A DNA stretch of 48,641 nt from the NCBI GenBank assembly GCA_905234745.1, contig CAJOJD010000001.1, positions 1 through 48,641 of the forward strand, written 5' to 3'. A program made the translations under genes and the position numbers. Of this stretch, positions 9,231-18,852 are shown one piece after another; positions within the stretch are counted from its first letter, which is position 1, and each line of letters begins with the position of its first letter. The stretch is from an uncultured Bacteroidaceae bacterium. GTDB lineage: Bacteria; Bacteroidota; Bacteroidia; Bacteroidales; Bacteroidaceae. Under the pieces are notes generated by a model. It was given only the letters and a program-made list of their open reading frames with translations, was not told where the DNA came from and made no database searches.

Positions 9231-10208
9231 TCATTTCTTTTTTACGTCGTTTACGTATGCTACAGGGCCCCCTTCGTAGAAGTTGATGATGTTGCGTGAT
9301 ACGAACTCGGCCATCTCGTTGCGCACGTCGTAGGTCTGTGTGCCTACGTGCGGAGTGATGACGGCATTCTCACACGCAAGTATCTCGGGGCTGACCTTGT
9401 CACCGAACTCGAATACGTCCAGACCTGCGCCCCAGATACGCTTGTTCTTAAGGGCATCGGCCAGCGCAAGTTCATCGACAATGGGTCCGCGGGCGGTATT
9501 TACAAGGATTGCGGTGGGTTTCATGAGTTCTATCTGCTCCTTGCTTATCAGGTGCCAGGTCTCCTTGGAGTAGGGAACGTTGACCGATATGAAATCGGAT
9601 GTCTTGAGGAGTTCCTCAAACTCTACGTATCTGGCGTCATACTGTTTCTCTATCTCGGGGCTTACGCGGTGACGGTTGTGATAGATTACGTTCATGCAGC
9701 TGGCCTTGGCGCGGCGTGCAAGTGCCTGGCCTATGCGGCCCATGCCCAGGATACCCAGCGTCTTGCCTCCCAGGGAGTATCCCAGATTGGCCAGAAGTGT
9801 CCATTCCAGTGCTCCTGGTATGCGCAGGCGGCGGTCAACGTCGGTTATGCGGCGTGCGACAGCCAGCATAAGGCCGAAAGCCAGATCGGCTGTGGGCTCT
9901 GTTACGGGGCCCGGTGTATTGGTTACGGCAATGCCGAGTTCCGTTGCTGCGGGAATATCTATGTTGTCAAACCCTACGGCGTAGTTGCTTACCAGTTCCA
10001 GGCGGGGAAGGCCTCGCTCCATAAGTTTGCGGTCAACCGGGAAATTGAACATGGACTGCAGTACGTCATATTCGGGGAGCATATCGTACACCTCATCGTA
10101 CGTGAAGGTCTCGCGGCCTTCGGGAGGAAAGGTTACATCGTATTTTTCAATCAGTTCCGCATATCCGGTGCGGAACATGTTGTATGTCACTAAAACGCGT
10201 TTTTTCAT
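9231..10208 (-). CDS. D-isomer specific 2-hydroxyacid dehydrogenase family protein
   Basis: NAD(P)-dependent oxidoreductase of the glyoxylate/hydroxypyruvate reductase type, 325 residues from the chosen ATG. The cofactor-binding Rossmann motif is GMGRIGQALARR. The catalytic Arg is in VNTARGPIVDE and the catalytic His in ITPHVGTQT. Where relatives carry an EP pair for the catalytic Glu (DVFEFEPK), this protein has Gly269-Asp270 (DVFEFGDK), so the canonical acid is not in place. An upstream TTG at 10230-10232 is in frame but lies inside the TATCTTTG promoter box, so the ATG at 10208 is preferred. It is the first gene of the minus-strand run. The exact substrate is unknown. Confidence 0.9.
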   Translation of the reverse strand: MKKRVLVTYNMFRTGYAELIEKYDVTFPPEGRETFTYDEVYDMLPEYDVLQSMFNFPVDRKLMERGLPRLELVSNYAVGFDNIDIPAATELGIAVTNTPGPVTEPTADLAFGLMLAVARRITDVDRRLRIPGALEWTLLANLGYSLGGKTLGILGMGRIGQALARRAKASCMNVIYHNRHRVSPEIEKQYDARYVEFEELLKTSDFISVNVPYSKETWHLISKEQIELMKPTAILVNTARGPIVDELALADALKNKRIWGAGLDVFEFGDKVSPEILACENAVITPHVGTQTYDVRNEMAEFVSRNIINFYEGGPVAYVNDVKKK

Positions 10209-10229
10209 ACTTGTTCTCTTGCAGACTGG

Positions 10230-10237
10230 CAAAGATA
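10230..10237 (-). promoter_or_regulatory. promoter -7 box of the dehydrogenase-prfA-pyrF-lpx run
   Basis: TATCTTTG on the minus strand matches the Bacteroidota -7 consensus TAnnTTTG exactly. It ends about 22 bases before the ATG at 10208, leaving room for a short leader. No clear TTTG -33 element is seen, only a T-rich stretch near 10255-10260. Confidence 0.6.
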
Positions 10238-10362
10238 CTGCAAGTTGAGAGGAGAAAAAAGGCGTTAACTTATTTTTTATCCACCGGCGGAACTATCTAT
10301 AAGCAAAGCTTAAAGATACTTAAGATTGTACTGGAGGTGCTTATTTATATCAACGTTTAGTT

Positions 10363-10370
10363 TATCTTTG
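10363..10370 (+). promoter_or_regulatory. promoter -7 box of the GH9-transporter operon
   Basis: TATCTTTG matches TAnnTTTG and lies 27 bases before the GH9 start. No good TTTG -33 is visible about 20 bases upstream. The 165-base gap between this and the divergent dehydrogenase gene holds both promoters and otherwise only AT-rich sequence. Confidence 0.58.
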
Positions 10371-10397
10371 CATACTAGCCTTAAACTTGCATGAAAT

Positions 10398-13040
10398 ATG
10401 AAACAATTACTGCCAATTATTGTCGCACTATGTGCATTAGTTTCCTGCACCCAGTCAAAACCGGGAAAGCTTGAAATCAACGACAGGGGCTATTTTGAGA
10501 CCCAAGGCGTTAACGTACTTGTTTATTCAAACAGGTACCAGGGCGTTTTCTGTGACGAGAAGACCGCCGGAATAGAAATTATCCAGCGTGGAGTACGTAT
10601 AGCCACCGGTGGTGGAGTACGTCTTATGAACACTCCCGAGCAGTGGGATATCTATTCCACTCTTACCGAGCGTACCATCGATACCTTGGGCGGAGTCATC
10701 AACTGCCATTTCAAGTATCAGGATTATGAGTTCGATTATGACCTGAAAGTCCAGGAGGAGGGCGTGGGATTCCGTGTATCGGTAATACTGGACAAACCCG
10801 TGCCTGAAAATCTGGTAGGCAAGGCCGGTCTGAACATGGAGTTCTTCCCGGCAACCTATTACGGAAAGACCTACATGGTGGACGGTCAGTCGGAGATATT
10901 CCCGCGTTACCCGTCAAGTGACACCGAGATGCGTCCTTATGACGAGAAGATTCCGCAGTTCTGGGGTCTTTCCACGTTCGATGACCGCGGACGTAACGAG
11001 TTCATCGTTCCCAAACCCATCTCTAAGGGTCACACTATCGTAGTAGCACCCGAGGATGAGTCACTGCGCGTACTTTTCAAGTCAGATACCGAGCTGAATC
11101 TGTTTGACGGACGCAACCTGTCGCAGAACGGAACATTCGTGGTTCGTTCATTCCTGCCCGCCGGCAAGACCGGAACGGTTCTGGAGTGGTATGTGGAGCC
11201 TACACCCGGTGCTGGCTGGATCCGTGAGCCCAATGTGGGATTTTCACAGATAGGTTATACTCCCGCCCAGAAGAAGGTTGCCGTGATTGAGCTGGACCTC
11301 AATGACAAGGTGGCGTCAAAGGCCAAGATATGGCGCGTGAATGCCGACGGCACAAATACTCTCGTGCTTACTCCGTCAGTGAAGGAGTGGGGCGTGTTCT
11401 ATGACCGATACAACTATGCTCAGTGTGATTTCAGCGAAGTCCGTGAGCCCGGTACATACTTTATAGAATATAACGGTGTCAAGACCAATCCTTTCCCCAT
11501 CAACGTAAACGTATATGACGGCAAGTGGTACAACACCATGGATGTATGGCTGCCGGTTCAGATGGACCACATGCTGGTGAACGAGGCTTACCGTGTATGG
11601 CACGGCCGCTCGCATATGGATGACGCCATTCAGGCTCCCACCAACTATCAGCAGCATGACGGCTACCGCATGGGCAATACTACCAACACCAAGTACAAGC
11701 CCTACGAGCATATTCCGGGTTTGGCGGTAGGTGCATGGTACGATGCCGGTGACTTTGACATACAGTCAGGTACGGTTATCGGCCTTACAAACCAGCTGGC
11801 CGAGGTTTGGGATATCCTCAAGCCTGAGCGTGACCAGACATTCATTGACCAGAAGACCCAGTTCGTGGACATTCACCGTCCCGACGGTCTGCCTGACATC
11901 ATACAGCAGGTAGAGCACGGCGCCCTGAACCTGTGCGCTCAGATTGAGAACATAGGCTTCATTGCAGGTGGTATCGTACAGGGTAACATGCATCAGTACC
12001 ATCATCTGGGTGATGCCGTTACCATCACAGACGGTTATATCTATGATCCCAGCCTCAAACCTTATGAGGTCCGAGGAAACCGTTCAGGTACACTTGACGA
12101 CCGTTTTGCATTCACGAACAATGCCGGCAATCCCATGGGTAACGTAGGCGTATGCGCCGCTCTGGCACATGCAGCCCGTGTCCTTGCTCCTTATATCCCC
12201 GAGACAGCAGAGCGTTGCAGGAAGAATGCTCTCAAACTGTGGAAACAGATGGATGACTATCAGGCCCAGATGGCAAACCGTCCCCAGCAACAGCAGAGGG
12301 CCGGCCAGGGTAACGGCCAATGGGGTGGAGGCCGAGGCATGGGCGGCGACCGTTCAGGTGCAGCCATCCAGATGTGGCTCCTTACAGGCGATGACAAGTA
12401 CAAGGAGATGTTCCTGCCTATGGTTATGCGTCAGATCGAGGCAGCCAAGACTGCTCCCCAGGGCGTTGAGGACAACCGTACAGGCGGCGGCAGTGCAATG
12501 CGTGCTCCGCGTGTGAACATCACCACCGCTCTTTCGTTGCTGCCTTATATGGATGATGATTTCAAGGCACAGCTCCGCGAGGTAATCCCCGTATTCGTTG
12601 AGGATGCCAAGCGTACAGCCGAGTCTACTCCCTACGGTGTACCTGTAGCAGGCGGCACATGGGGTGGAAGCGAGCGTGTGATAAGCTGGGCTCAGAACAA
12701 CTATATGGTTTGGCGTTACTACCCCGACCTGATCGATCCCGAGATGGTTCTGGACGGCCTGAGTTTCATTTACGGCTGCCATCCGTACTCGAACGTATCG
12801 TTCGTGACGGCAGTGGGTGTGAACACCAAGAAAGTAGCTTACGGAAACAACCGTGCAGATTACACATTCATCCCCGGCGGTATTGCTCCCGGTCTGGTTC
12901 TTTTGCAGCCGGACTTCCTGGAGCATAAGGATGATTATCCGTTCCTGTGGGGCGAGAACGAGTGCTGTACACGTACGGTTCCTTCATATGTAACATTATC
13001 TATAGGTGCAGAGGAGATTGCCGCGGCAATCAACAAATGA
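10398..13040 (+). CDS. glycoside hydrolase family 9 lipoprotein (beta-glucanase type)
   Basis: 880-residue secreted lipoprotein (ALCALVSC, lipid-bearing Cys17), so likely anchored in a membrane and facing outward or the periplasm. Residues 20-270 are an uncharacterised beta-rich region. Residues of about 275-375 fit the CelD N-terminal Ig-like domain (VGFSQIGYTPAQKKVAV). The (alpha/alpha)6 GH9 catalytic domain spans about 390-875, with the DAGD motif at 449-452 and the proposed acid Glu855 in WGENECC. A GCHPYSNVSF signature is also present. GH9 enzymes hydrolyse cellulose, mixed-linkage glucan or xyloglucan; which one applies here is unknown. A Gln/Gly-rich insert lies at about residues 625-655. 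It is followed after 14 bases by the ABC ATPase with no terminator between, so it appears to lead the export operon. Confidence 0.9.
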   Translation: MKQLLPIIVALCALVSCTQSKPGKLEINDRGYFETQGVNVLVYSNRYQGVFCDEKTAGIEIIQRGVRIATGGGVRLMNTPEQWDIYSTLTERTIDTLGGVINCHFKYQDYEFDYDLKVQEEGVGFRVSVILDKPVPENLVGKAGLNMEFFPATYYGKTYMVDGQSEIFPRYPSSDTEMRPYDEKIPQFWGLSTFDDRGRNEFIVPKPISKGHTIVVAPEDESLRVLFKSDTELNLFDGRNLSQNGTFVVRSFLPAGKTGTVLEWYVEPTPGAGWIREPNVGFSQIGYTPAQKKVAVIELDLNDKVASKAKIWRVNADGTNTLVLTPSVKEWGVFYDRYNYAQCDFSEVREPGTYFIEYNGVKTNPFPINVNVYDGKWYNTMDVWLPVQMDHMLVNEAYRVWHGRSHMDDAIQAPTNYQQHDGYRMGNTTNTKYKPYEHIPGLAVGAWYDAGDFDIQSGTVIGLTNQLAEVWDILKPERDQTFIDQKTQFVDIHRPDGLPDIIQQVEHGALNLCAQIENIGFIAGGIVQGNMHQYHHLGDAVTITDGYIYDPSLKPYEVRGNRSGTLDDRFAFTNNAGNPMGNVGVCAALAHAARVLAPYIPETAERCRKNALKLWKQMDDYQAQMANRPQQQQRAGQGNGQWGGGRGMGGDRSGAAIQMWLLTGDDKYKEMFLPMVMRQIEAAKTAPQGVEDNRTGGGSAMRAPRVNITTALSLLPYMDDDFKAQLREVIPVFVEDAKRTAESTPYGVPVAGGTWGGSERVISWAQNNYMVWRYYPDLIDPEMVLDGLSFIYGCHPYSNVSFVTAVGVNTKKVAYGNNRADYTFIPGGIAPGLVLLQPDFLEHKDDYPFLWGENECCTRTVPSYVTLSIGAEEIAAAINK

Positions 13041-13054
13041 TGAAATAGTCCGTC

Positions 13055-13933
13055 ATGTCAATAACGATAAAAGGTTTAAGCCACTATTACCCCAACGGCA
13101 AGAGAGCGTTAACCGATATCAATCTTGAGATACCTTCCGGCATGTTCGGCCTGCTTGGGCCGAACGGAGCTGGAAAGTCCACTCTGATGCGTATCCTTGT
13201 AACTTTGATGGAACCTACCGAAGGTTCTGTCGATGTGTGCGGTTATGATATCCGCACGCAGCGCAAGGAGGTACGCCGCATATTGGGTTATCTGCCTCAG
13301 GATTTCCGCTTTTTTGCCAAGTACAAGGTTCGCGAGTTTCTTGAATACGCAGCTGCGCTGTCCGGTCTGACAAACTCATCGGAGCGTGGCAAGGCAGTTG
13401 ACGAGATGCTTGAGCAGGTTGGTCTGTATGAGGCCCGTGACCGTTATGCGCAGAACCTGTCGGGTGGTATGAAGAGACGTCTGGGTATTGCCCAGGCCCT
13501 TATCCATAAACCTATGGTTCTGGTGGTCGACGAGCCTACCACCGGTCTTGATCCGGAGGAGCGTATCAGGTTCCGCAATCTGTTGAGTGAAGCCAGCTCC
13601 AAGGATACCACGATCATCCTGTCAACGCATATAGTAGGTGACATATCGAGTTCATGTACCGAGATGGCCATGCTAAACCAGGGGCAGGTCATGTTCAGGG
13701 GTTCACCTGCCGGAATGCTCAAGGAGACCGAAGGCAAAGTCTGGCGTATGCAGGTTACCAATGAGCAGTATGCTGAGATAAATCAGAAATACGCAGTGAT
13801 ATCTACAATACCACATGGTCTGGGATGGGACCTGCAGGTCGTGGCAAAGGAGTGCCCCGGCTACGGTGCAGTGAATTATCCTCCAAACCTGGAGCATGCA
13901 TATGTTTATTTTACGGAGATAAAGGATAAGTGA
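13055..13933 (+). CDS. ABC transporter ATP-binding protein
   Basis: 292-residue cytoplasmic ATPase of the ABC-2 exporter class. The first strand and A-loop (GLSHYYPNGK) are followed by Walker A GPNGAGKST, Q-loop YLPQDF, signature LSGGMKRR, Walker B LVVDEPTTGLDPEE and the H-loop in LSTHIVGD, all intact. The last 80 residues are the usual accessory domain of such ATPases. The core around GMFGLLGPNGAGKST is strikingly close to the ABC domain at the C-terminus of the 1569-residue RND fusion four genes on, implying a common origin. Its stop overlaps the start of the permease gene, the likely membrane partner. Confidence 0.95.
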   Translation: MSITIKGLSHYYPNGKRALTDINLEIPSGMFGLLGPNGAGKSTLMRILVTLMEPTEGSVDVCGYDIRTQRKEVRRILGYLPQDFRFFAKYKVREFLEYAAALSGLTNSSERGKAVDEMLEQVGLYEARDRYAQNLSGGMKRRLGIAQALIHKPMVLVVDEPTTGLDPEERIRFRNLLSEASSKDTTIILSTHIVGDISSSCTEMAMLNQGQVMFRGSPAGMLKETEGKVWRMQVTNEQYAEINQKYAVISTIPHGLGWDLQVVAKECPGYGAVNYPPNLEHAYVYFTEIKDK

Positions 13934-16900
13934 TGGGGATTGGAATATATAACATACGCATAGTCTCCAAGTACGAGACAAAACTGCTTGTACGTGGCTG
14001 GTTCTTCAAGGTATTTGCCTTCCTGGCCATATTCGCGGCCATAATACTGGGATCGATATATATCCTTACGCAGTTCCCGCAACCCGAGGTGGTGAACCGT
14101 TCGGTCATTCCCTATATGTTCATGCTTATCATGAATGTGGGGCAGGCCGTAGTATCGGTTTTCCTGGCATCGGAATACCTTAAACGCGACAAGCAATTGG
14201 ATACGTCCGAGGTGTTCTACACCCGTCCGCTGAGTAATGCCGAGTATCTGCTGGGCAAGATGTGGGCCACTCTGAAAGTGTTCTTTGTACTGGACGTGAT
14301 AGTGGCGATGATAGCGCTGATCATGAGCCTTATAAAGTTCGGCGTCCATCTGGACTATCTGAGTTACATATGGTATTTCCTGTTGCTGTCAGTCCCCACG
14401 CTGGTGTTTATAGTGGGCCTTTCGACCACCCTGATGCTGATTCTGAACAATCAGGCCATCACGATGGTTATCCTGCTGGCATATATAGGCGTTACGCTGT
14501 TCTATATCGACAATCTCTACTATTACCTTTTTGACTATATAGGCTTCAACCTGCCCATGCTCAAGTCTGTGGTGACGGGATTCAGCGGATTGGACAGGCT
14601 GATAAACCACAGGTTGTGCTATCTGTTGCTTGGCATCGGCCTTATACTTACCGATGTCTCACTGTTCCATCGTCTTGCCAATTCACGTTACAGCCTGCTG
14701 CCGTGGCGTATTGCCGCAGTGGTCTTCCTGGCAGGTGGTCTGTACGCCGGTTACAGGCATATCCATCTGTATAAGGTCGATGAGAGATTCAGGGCCGATA
14801 TGGTGGAACTGGACAACAGATACGTGCATACAGGCGGTGCAGTGGCCCAGTCATGTGAACTTACCGTAACCCAGAGCGGCGATTCGCTGAACGTGAGGGC
14901 CGATATGACCGTAAGCCCCAGGGAGGACGGATCACAACTGGTATTCACGCTCAACCCCGGATTTAAGGTAAACGGCATCAGTTCGCCGGGCAACAATATG
15001 GAATTTGAGCGTCTGAAGCATCTTGTCGTGCTGACTTTTGACAGGACTCTGCGCAAGGACGAACCGATAAGGCTCACAATGGAATACGGCGGTATGGCCG
15101 ATGAGCGCATCTGTTATCTGGATGTAACTGACGAGAAACTTATTGAGAACGTAAAGGTTCTATCGCGCCTTAACGTCGGAAAGCGTTATCTGTTCCAGGA
15201 CAGGGAGTTTACCATGCTCACCCCCGAGAGTTACTGGTATCCGCGTCCCGGTGTGGCATTCAGTGACCAGAGCCCCGAGTGGCAGATGTCATATTTCACG
15301 GATTTCACGATCAATGTGACGCCGAATCCGGGACTGACTCCCATCTCACAGGGACTGTGCACTACAAACAGCGACTCAACGACATATACATTCAAACCGG
15401 AGTCTTCGCTGCCGTCCGTATCGCTTCTGATAGGTGACTACACACCCAAGTCGATGACGGTTGACTCTACTCTGTATACCGTATGGGAACTTGGTACCTG
15501 GGATGACCAGTTTGAGGTCTTTGACTCCATACGCGACACCATTCCGTTCTTTATACGCGATGTACGCAGGTATATGGAGTATCAGACCGAAATGGCATAT
15601 CCGTTCAAGCGTTTCTCCATAATTGAGGTACCTGCCCATTTCACATCATACAAACGTGTGTTTACATCGGCATACGAGCAGCTTCAACCCGAGATGGCGC
15701 TGGTTCATGAAAGGGGATATGACATGAGACTGTTCCAGTTCCGTAACCAGAAGCGTTCTTTCTCCGGCGGCCGTTTTAACCGTAGGGGAAACAACATGTC
15801 GGAGAAGGAGATACTGCAAAGCATATTGAGCAATGCATTGTATTTCATGTGGGAATCCGGCTCTTTCAGCGGTAACAGCCGGAACGGACAGTGGACAATG
15901 ACCCAGGTGGACAATCCGTACTATTACCTCCCGCTGTTCTACAATTTCCGATACAACATCTACTCGTCTGACTGGCCTATGGCAAACCGCATGGTTGAGT
16001 CAATGACGGTCGACGGCCAGAACAACGGCTCAATGTGGATGAGAAGGATGAACGGCCTTTCAGAGGATGAGAAGGCGCTTATCCTGATGGGCAAATACGG
16101 ATTTGACCGTATCATGTCGGATCCCGAATGGGAGGATCTGGCCGATAATGCCCTTGCTCTCAAGACAAAGGACTTCTTCGCCCCCATATCGGCCGTTATG
16201 GGTTATGAGCCGATGGTAGACTCCATAAGGGCCAAGACCAGGGAGAGGGCGTTTGCCAATGTATCATTTGATTCAATCCTGGATTGGGTGCAGAGTTATT
16301 CAGGTATAAGCCTTGAGGATAAGATTGAAGCCTGGAACGGGACAGCTCAGCTGGCCTGCTACAAGATAGGTACCCCCCAGATAACTACGGTCACCACTGA
16401 TACTGCGGATATCTATCAGGCTGAGGTCACGTTTGAGAACATATCGGACAATCCGGGTTATGTGAATGTGGAATTCGTGTTCTATGATCCGGAGAATGCT
16501 GGCGATGAGGACAAACCCAAGAGTATGGTGATAAGCGTGGATGCAGGTGAGACCCGCAAGATAGTGACGCACTGGTTCAATACTCCGGACAACATAAGCA
16601 TCAACACGATGCTGTCATCAAACCTGCCGCATGAGGTCAATCTGAACAATTCGGACTGGAGCACCTATGAGGGGACAAACCTGACAGCCGAAGGCGTTTA
16701 CACCGTACGCGGAGGAGTGGACAATACGCTTCCGGGTGAGATAATCGTGGATAATGAGGACAGCAGGCTGTTTTCACTCTCAAGACCTCTCCGTACCGGT
16801 TATCTCTCAAAATGGATAGACAAGGCCAAGGAGAAGAACAACGAGTTCATATACGAGGGATTCTCTGATTGGCGCACCTACAGCCAGTGGACTCTGGTGA

Positions 16901-17322
16901 CAGACCAGAACCTGTATGGTGACTACATACGTTCAGCCTATCTCATATCACCGGGTGACGGTAACCAGTATGCACGCTGGAGTATTCCTGTCGAGGTGGC
17001 AGGAGTGTATGACGTTTACTACTATGCAACGCCTACCATGTATCAGAACAACAACCGTAACCGCAGGTGGAACAACAATAACAACAACTGGAACAACAAT
17101 AACAACAACGGTCGTCGTGTGACCAACGATTACAACTTTGAGATAGGGCAGTTCAATACGAGCGACCACGTGTCAATGAACATGTGGCGAGCCGAGGAGG
17201 GCTGGAACCTGCTTGGAACGTTCCGTTTTGAAGCGGACACCGTAAGGGTTACCCTAAACAACAGGTCGGGCATCAGGATTATCGTGGCCGATGCCGTGAG
17301 ACTGGTAAAAAGAGAGAGATAA
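13933..17322 (+). CDS. ABC-2 type permease with large M1-like and golvesin-like extracytoplasmic region
   Basis: 1129 residues from the ATG that overlaps the preceding stop (TGATG); a GTG three bases earlier is possible. Residues 1 to about 275 carry seven predicted membrane helices (for example AIILGSIYIL, VIVAMIALIMSLI, IAAVVFLAGGLYAG). The following 500 or so residues resemble the M1 aminopeptidase fold, including PFKRFSIIEVPAHFTSYKR. Where the zinc motif HExxH is expected there is ALVHERGYDM, so the domain looks catalytically dead. A beta-sandwich stretch follows, then an Asn-rich tract at about 1040-1062 and a golvesin/Xly-like C-terminal domain (AGVYDVYYYATP to IIVADAVRLV). It presumably pairs with the upstream ATPase and uses the outer region to touch substrate or partners; this is inferred. 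Confidence 0.85.
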   Translation: MGIGIYNIRIVSKYETKLLVRGWFFKVFAFLAIFAAIILGSIYILTQFPQPEVVNRSVIPYMFMLIMNVGQAVVSVFLASEYLKRDKQLDTSEVFYTRPLSNAEYLLGKMWATLKVFFVLDVIVAMIALIMSLIKFGVHLDYLSYIWYFLLLSVPTLVFIVGLSTTLMLILNNQAITMVILLAYIGVTLFYIDNLYYYLFDYIGFNLPMLKSVVTGFSGLDRLINHRLCYLLLGIGLILTDVSLFHRLANSRYSLLPWRIAAVVFLAGGLYAGYRHIHLYKVDERFRADMVELDNRYVHTGGAVAQSCELTVTQSGDSLNVRADMTVSPREDGSQLVFTLNPGFKVNGISSPGNNMEFERLKHLVVLTFDRTLRKDEPIRLTMEYGGMADERICYLDVTDEKLIENVKVLSRLNVGKRYLFQDREFTMLTPESYWYPRPGVAFSDQSPEWQMSYFTDFTINVTPNPGLTPISQGLCTTNSDSTTYTFKPESSLPSVSLLIGDYTPKSMTVDSTLYTVWELGTWDDQFEVFDSIRDTIPFFIRDVRRYMEYQTEMAYPFKRFSIIEVPAHFTSYKRVFTSAYEQLQPEMALVHERGYDMRLFQFRNQKRSFSGGRFNRRGNNMSEKEILQSILSNALYFMWESGSFSGNSRNGQWTMTQVDNPYYYLPLFYNFRYNIYSSDWPMANRMVESMTVDGQNNGSMWMRRMNGLSEDEKALILMGKYGFDRIMSDPEWEDLADNALALKTKDFFAPISAVMGYEPMVDSIRAKTRERAFANVSFDSILDWVQSYSGISLEDKIEAWNGTAQLACYKIGTPQITTVTTDTADIYQAEVTFENISDNPGYVNVEFVFYDPENAGDEDKPKSMVISVDAGETRKIVTHWFNTPDNISINTMLSSNLPHEVNLNNSDWSTYEGTNLTAEGVYTVRGGVDNTLPGEIIVDNEDSRLFSLSRPLRTGYLSKWIDKAKEKNNEFIYEGFSDWRTYSQWTLVTDQNLYGDYIRSAYLISPGDGNQYARWSIPVEVAGVYDVYYYATPTMYQNNNRNRRWNNNNNNWNNNNNNGRRVTNDYNFEIGQFNTSDHVSMNMWRAEEGWNLLGTFRFEADTVRVTLNNRSGIRIIVADAVRLVKRER

Positions 17323-17340
17323 ATAAAATACAATCATTAT

Positions 17341-18846
17341 ATGACAAAGAAGAAATTTTTGATTACGGCATTTCTGGCGCTTGCAGCAGTTCCGGCATTT
17401 GAGACCGGAGCCCGGGCACAGATGGTGCTTACCATGGAGCAGGCTTTGGAATACAGCGCAGAGCATAATCCCGACCTGATCAACTCCCGCATGAGCATGG
17501 AACGGTATGAGCAGAACCTCATAGCCCAGAGGGCTTCACTGAAATCAAGGTTCTCACTCAATCTTACACCGATTTCATACTCACAGTCACGTCAGTTTGA
17601 CAGCCGTTTCTCTGATTGGTACACCAACCGCTCGTTGTCATCATCGGGTACGTTCAGCATATCGCAGCCCATTATCTGGACTGATGCCACGCTGTCACTC
17701 AACAACAGTCTGTCATGGCAGAACAACGAGTCGACCATAGGCGGTACCACCAACAGCAACCGCGCTTTCAGTAACAGTCTTTATCTGAGTCTGAACCAGC
17801 CTATCTTCACGTACAACAGGACCAAGATGAACCTGCGCCAGATTGAGATGAACTATGAGAATGCCCGTATAAGTTACGCCCTGCAGCTGCTTAACGTGGA
17901 GCGCAACATCACCAGCCAGTTCTACAGTCTTTTCACGGCACAGCAGAACCTGGAGATAAGTGAAAAGGAACTTGAGAATGCCGAGAAGAACTTCAACATC
18001 ATCAAGGATAAGGTAGAGGCAGACCTGGTTACAAAGGATGAGTTCTATCAGGCTGAACTTAACCTGGCCCAGTCCCGTTCAAGTCTGGAGAACCAGAGGG
18101 TGAGCCTGGAGAATTCAAAAGACAATTTCAAACAGGCTCTGGGTATTCCTCTTGAGGAGGATATCATAGTGGTATGCGATATCTCTGCCGAGCCGGTCTA
18201 TGTGGATTTCGACAAGGCTCTTGAGAGTGCCACCAAATCCAGACTGGAGCTCAGACAGCGTCAGATACAGAGGGAACAGCAGGAGATGTCTATGGTACAG
18301 GTCAAGGACAATGACAGTTTCAGCGGTAACATATCGTTGTCAGTAGGTATTATGGGCGATGACCCCGAATTCCCCCACGTCTATGACAACCCCACCAACA
18401 ACCCGCGTGTAGCAGTCACTTTCAGCGTACCTATCTTTGACTGGGGTGCAAGAAAGGCCCGCATCAAGGCAGCCGAGATTGAACGCAAGATGTTTGAGCT
18501 GAGTGCCGATGAGGAACTCAAGAGCATAGAGATGAACCTGCGCAGCACATGCCGCAGCCTGGACAATCTGTTGGGACAGATATCAATAGCCGAACAGAGC
18601 CAGCAGAACGCTCAGTTGACATATGACCTCAACGAGGAGCGCTACCGCAACGGCGAGCTTACCGGTATGCAGATGAACCAGTTCCAGACACAGCTGTCAA
18701 ACAGCAAGATGTCATATACACAGGCAATAATCAACTATAAGGTACAGCTTCTGAACATAAAGATCCTTACGCTTTATGATTTTGAGAAGGATGAGCCTGT
18801 GGTTCCCATCACCTATGAACAGAGTACGGACAAAAAGAAGAAATAA
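17341..18846 (+). CDS. TolC family outer-membrane efflux channel
   Basis: 501 residues with a signal peptide (cleavage near residue 27, ARAQ). The two repeated coiled-coil regions typical of TolC/OEP proteins are visible at about 160-270 (SLFTAQQNLEISEKELENAE) and 370-470 (LLGQISIAEQSQQNAQLTYD), separated by beta-strand segments that build the outer-membrane barrel (Thr/Ser/Asn-rich at 70-150). It supplies the exit duct for the neighbouring adaptor and RND proteins. It starts 18 bases after the permease gene and ends six bases before the adaptor gene. Confidence 0.95.
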   Translation: MTKKKFLITAFLALAAVPAFETGARAQMVLTMEQALEYSAEHNPDLINSRMSMERYEQNLIAQRASLKSRFSLNLTPISYSQSRQFDSRFSDWYTNRSLSSSGTFSISQPIIWTDATLSLNNSLSWQNNESTIGGTTNSNRAFSNSLYLSLNQPIFTYNRTKMNLRQIEMNYENARISYALQLLNVERNITSQFYSLFTAQQNLEISEKELENAEKNFNIIKDKVEADLVTKDEFYQAELNLAQSRSSLENQRVSLENSKDNFKQALGIPLEEDIIVVCDISAEPVYVDFDKALESATKSRLELRQRQIQREQQEMSMVQVKDNDSFSGNISLSVGIMGDDPEFPHVYDNPTNNPRVAVTFSVPIFDWGARKARIKAAEIERKMFELSADEELKSIEMNLRSTCRSLDNLLGQISIAEQSQQNAQLTYDLNEERYRNGELTGMQMNQFQTQLSNSKMSYTQAIINYKVQLLNIKILTLYDFEKDEPVVPITYEQSTDKKKK

Positions 18847-18852
18847 TAAAAA

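Noticed and set aside
9348-10193. 281-residue plus-strand frame opposite the 2-hydroxyacid dehydrogenase
   Set aside because: It is antisense to a gene with clear motifs and shows no family features; a codon-bias shadow.
10209-10232. TTG start codons extending the dehydrogenase (and likewise pepD, metY, marC, menA, rlmB)
   Set aside because: In most of these cases the TTG lies in a promoter box, terminator or untranslated leader, and a well-placed ATG follows.
15620-15800. Active M1 metallopeptidase in the permease protein
   Set aside because: No HExxH zinc motif is present in the peptidase-like region; it is treated as degenerate.
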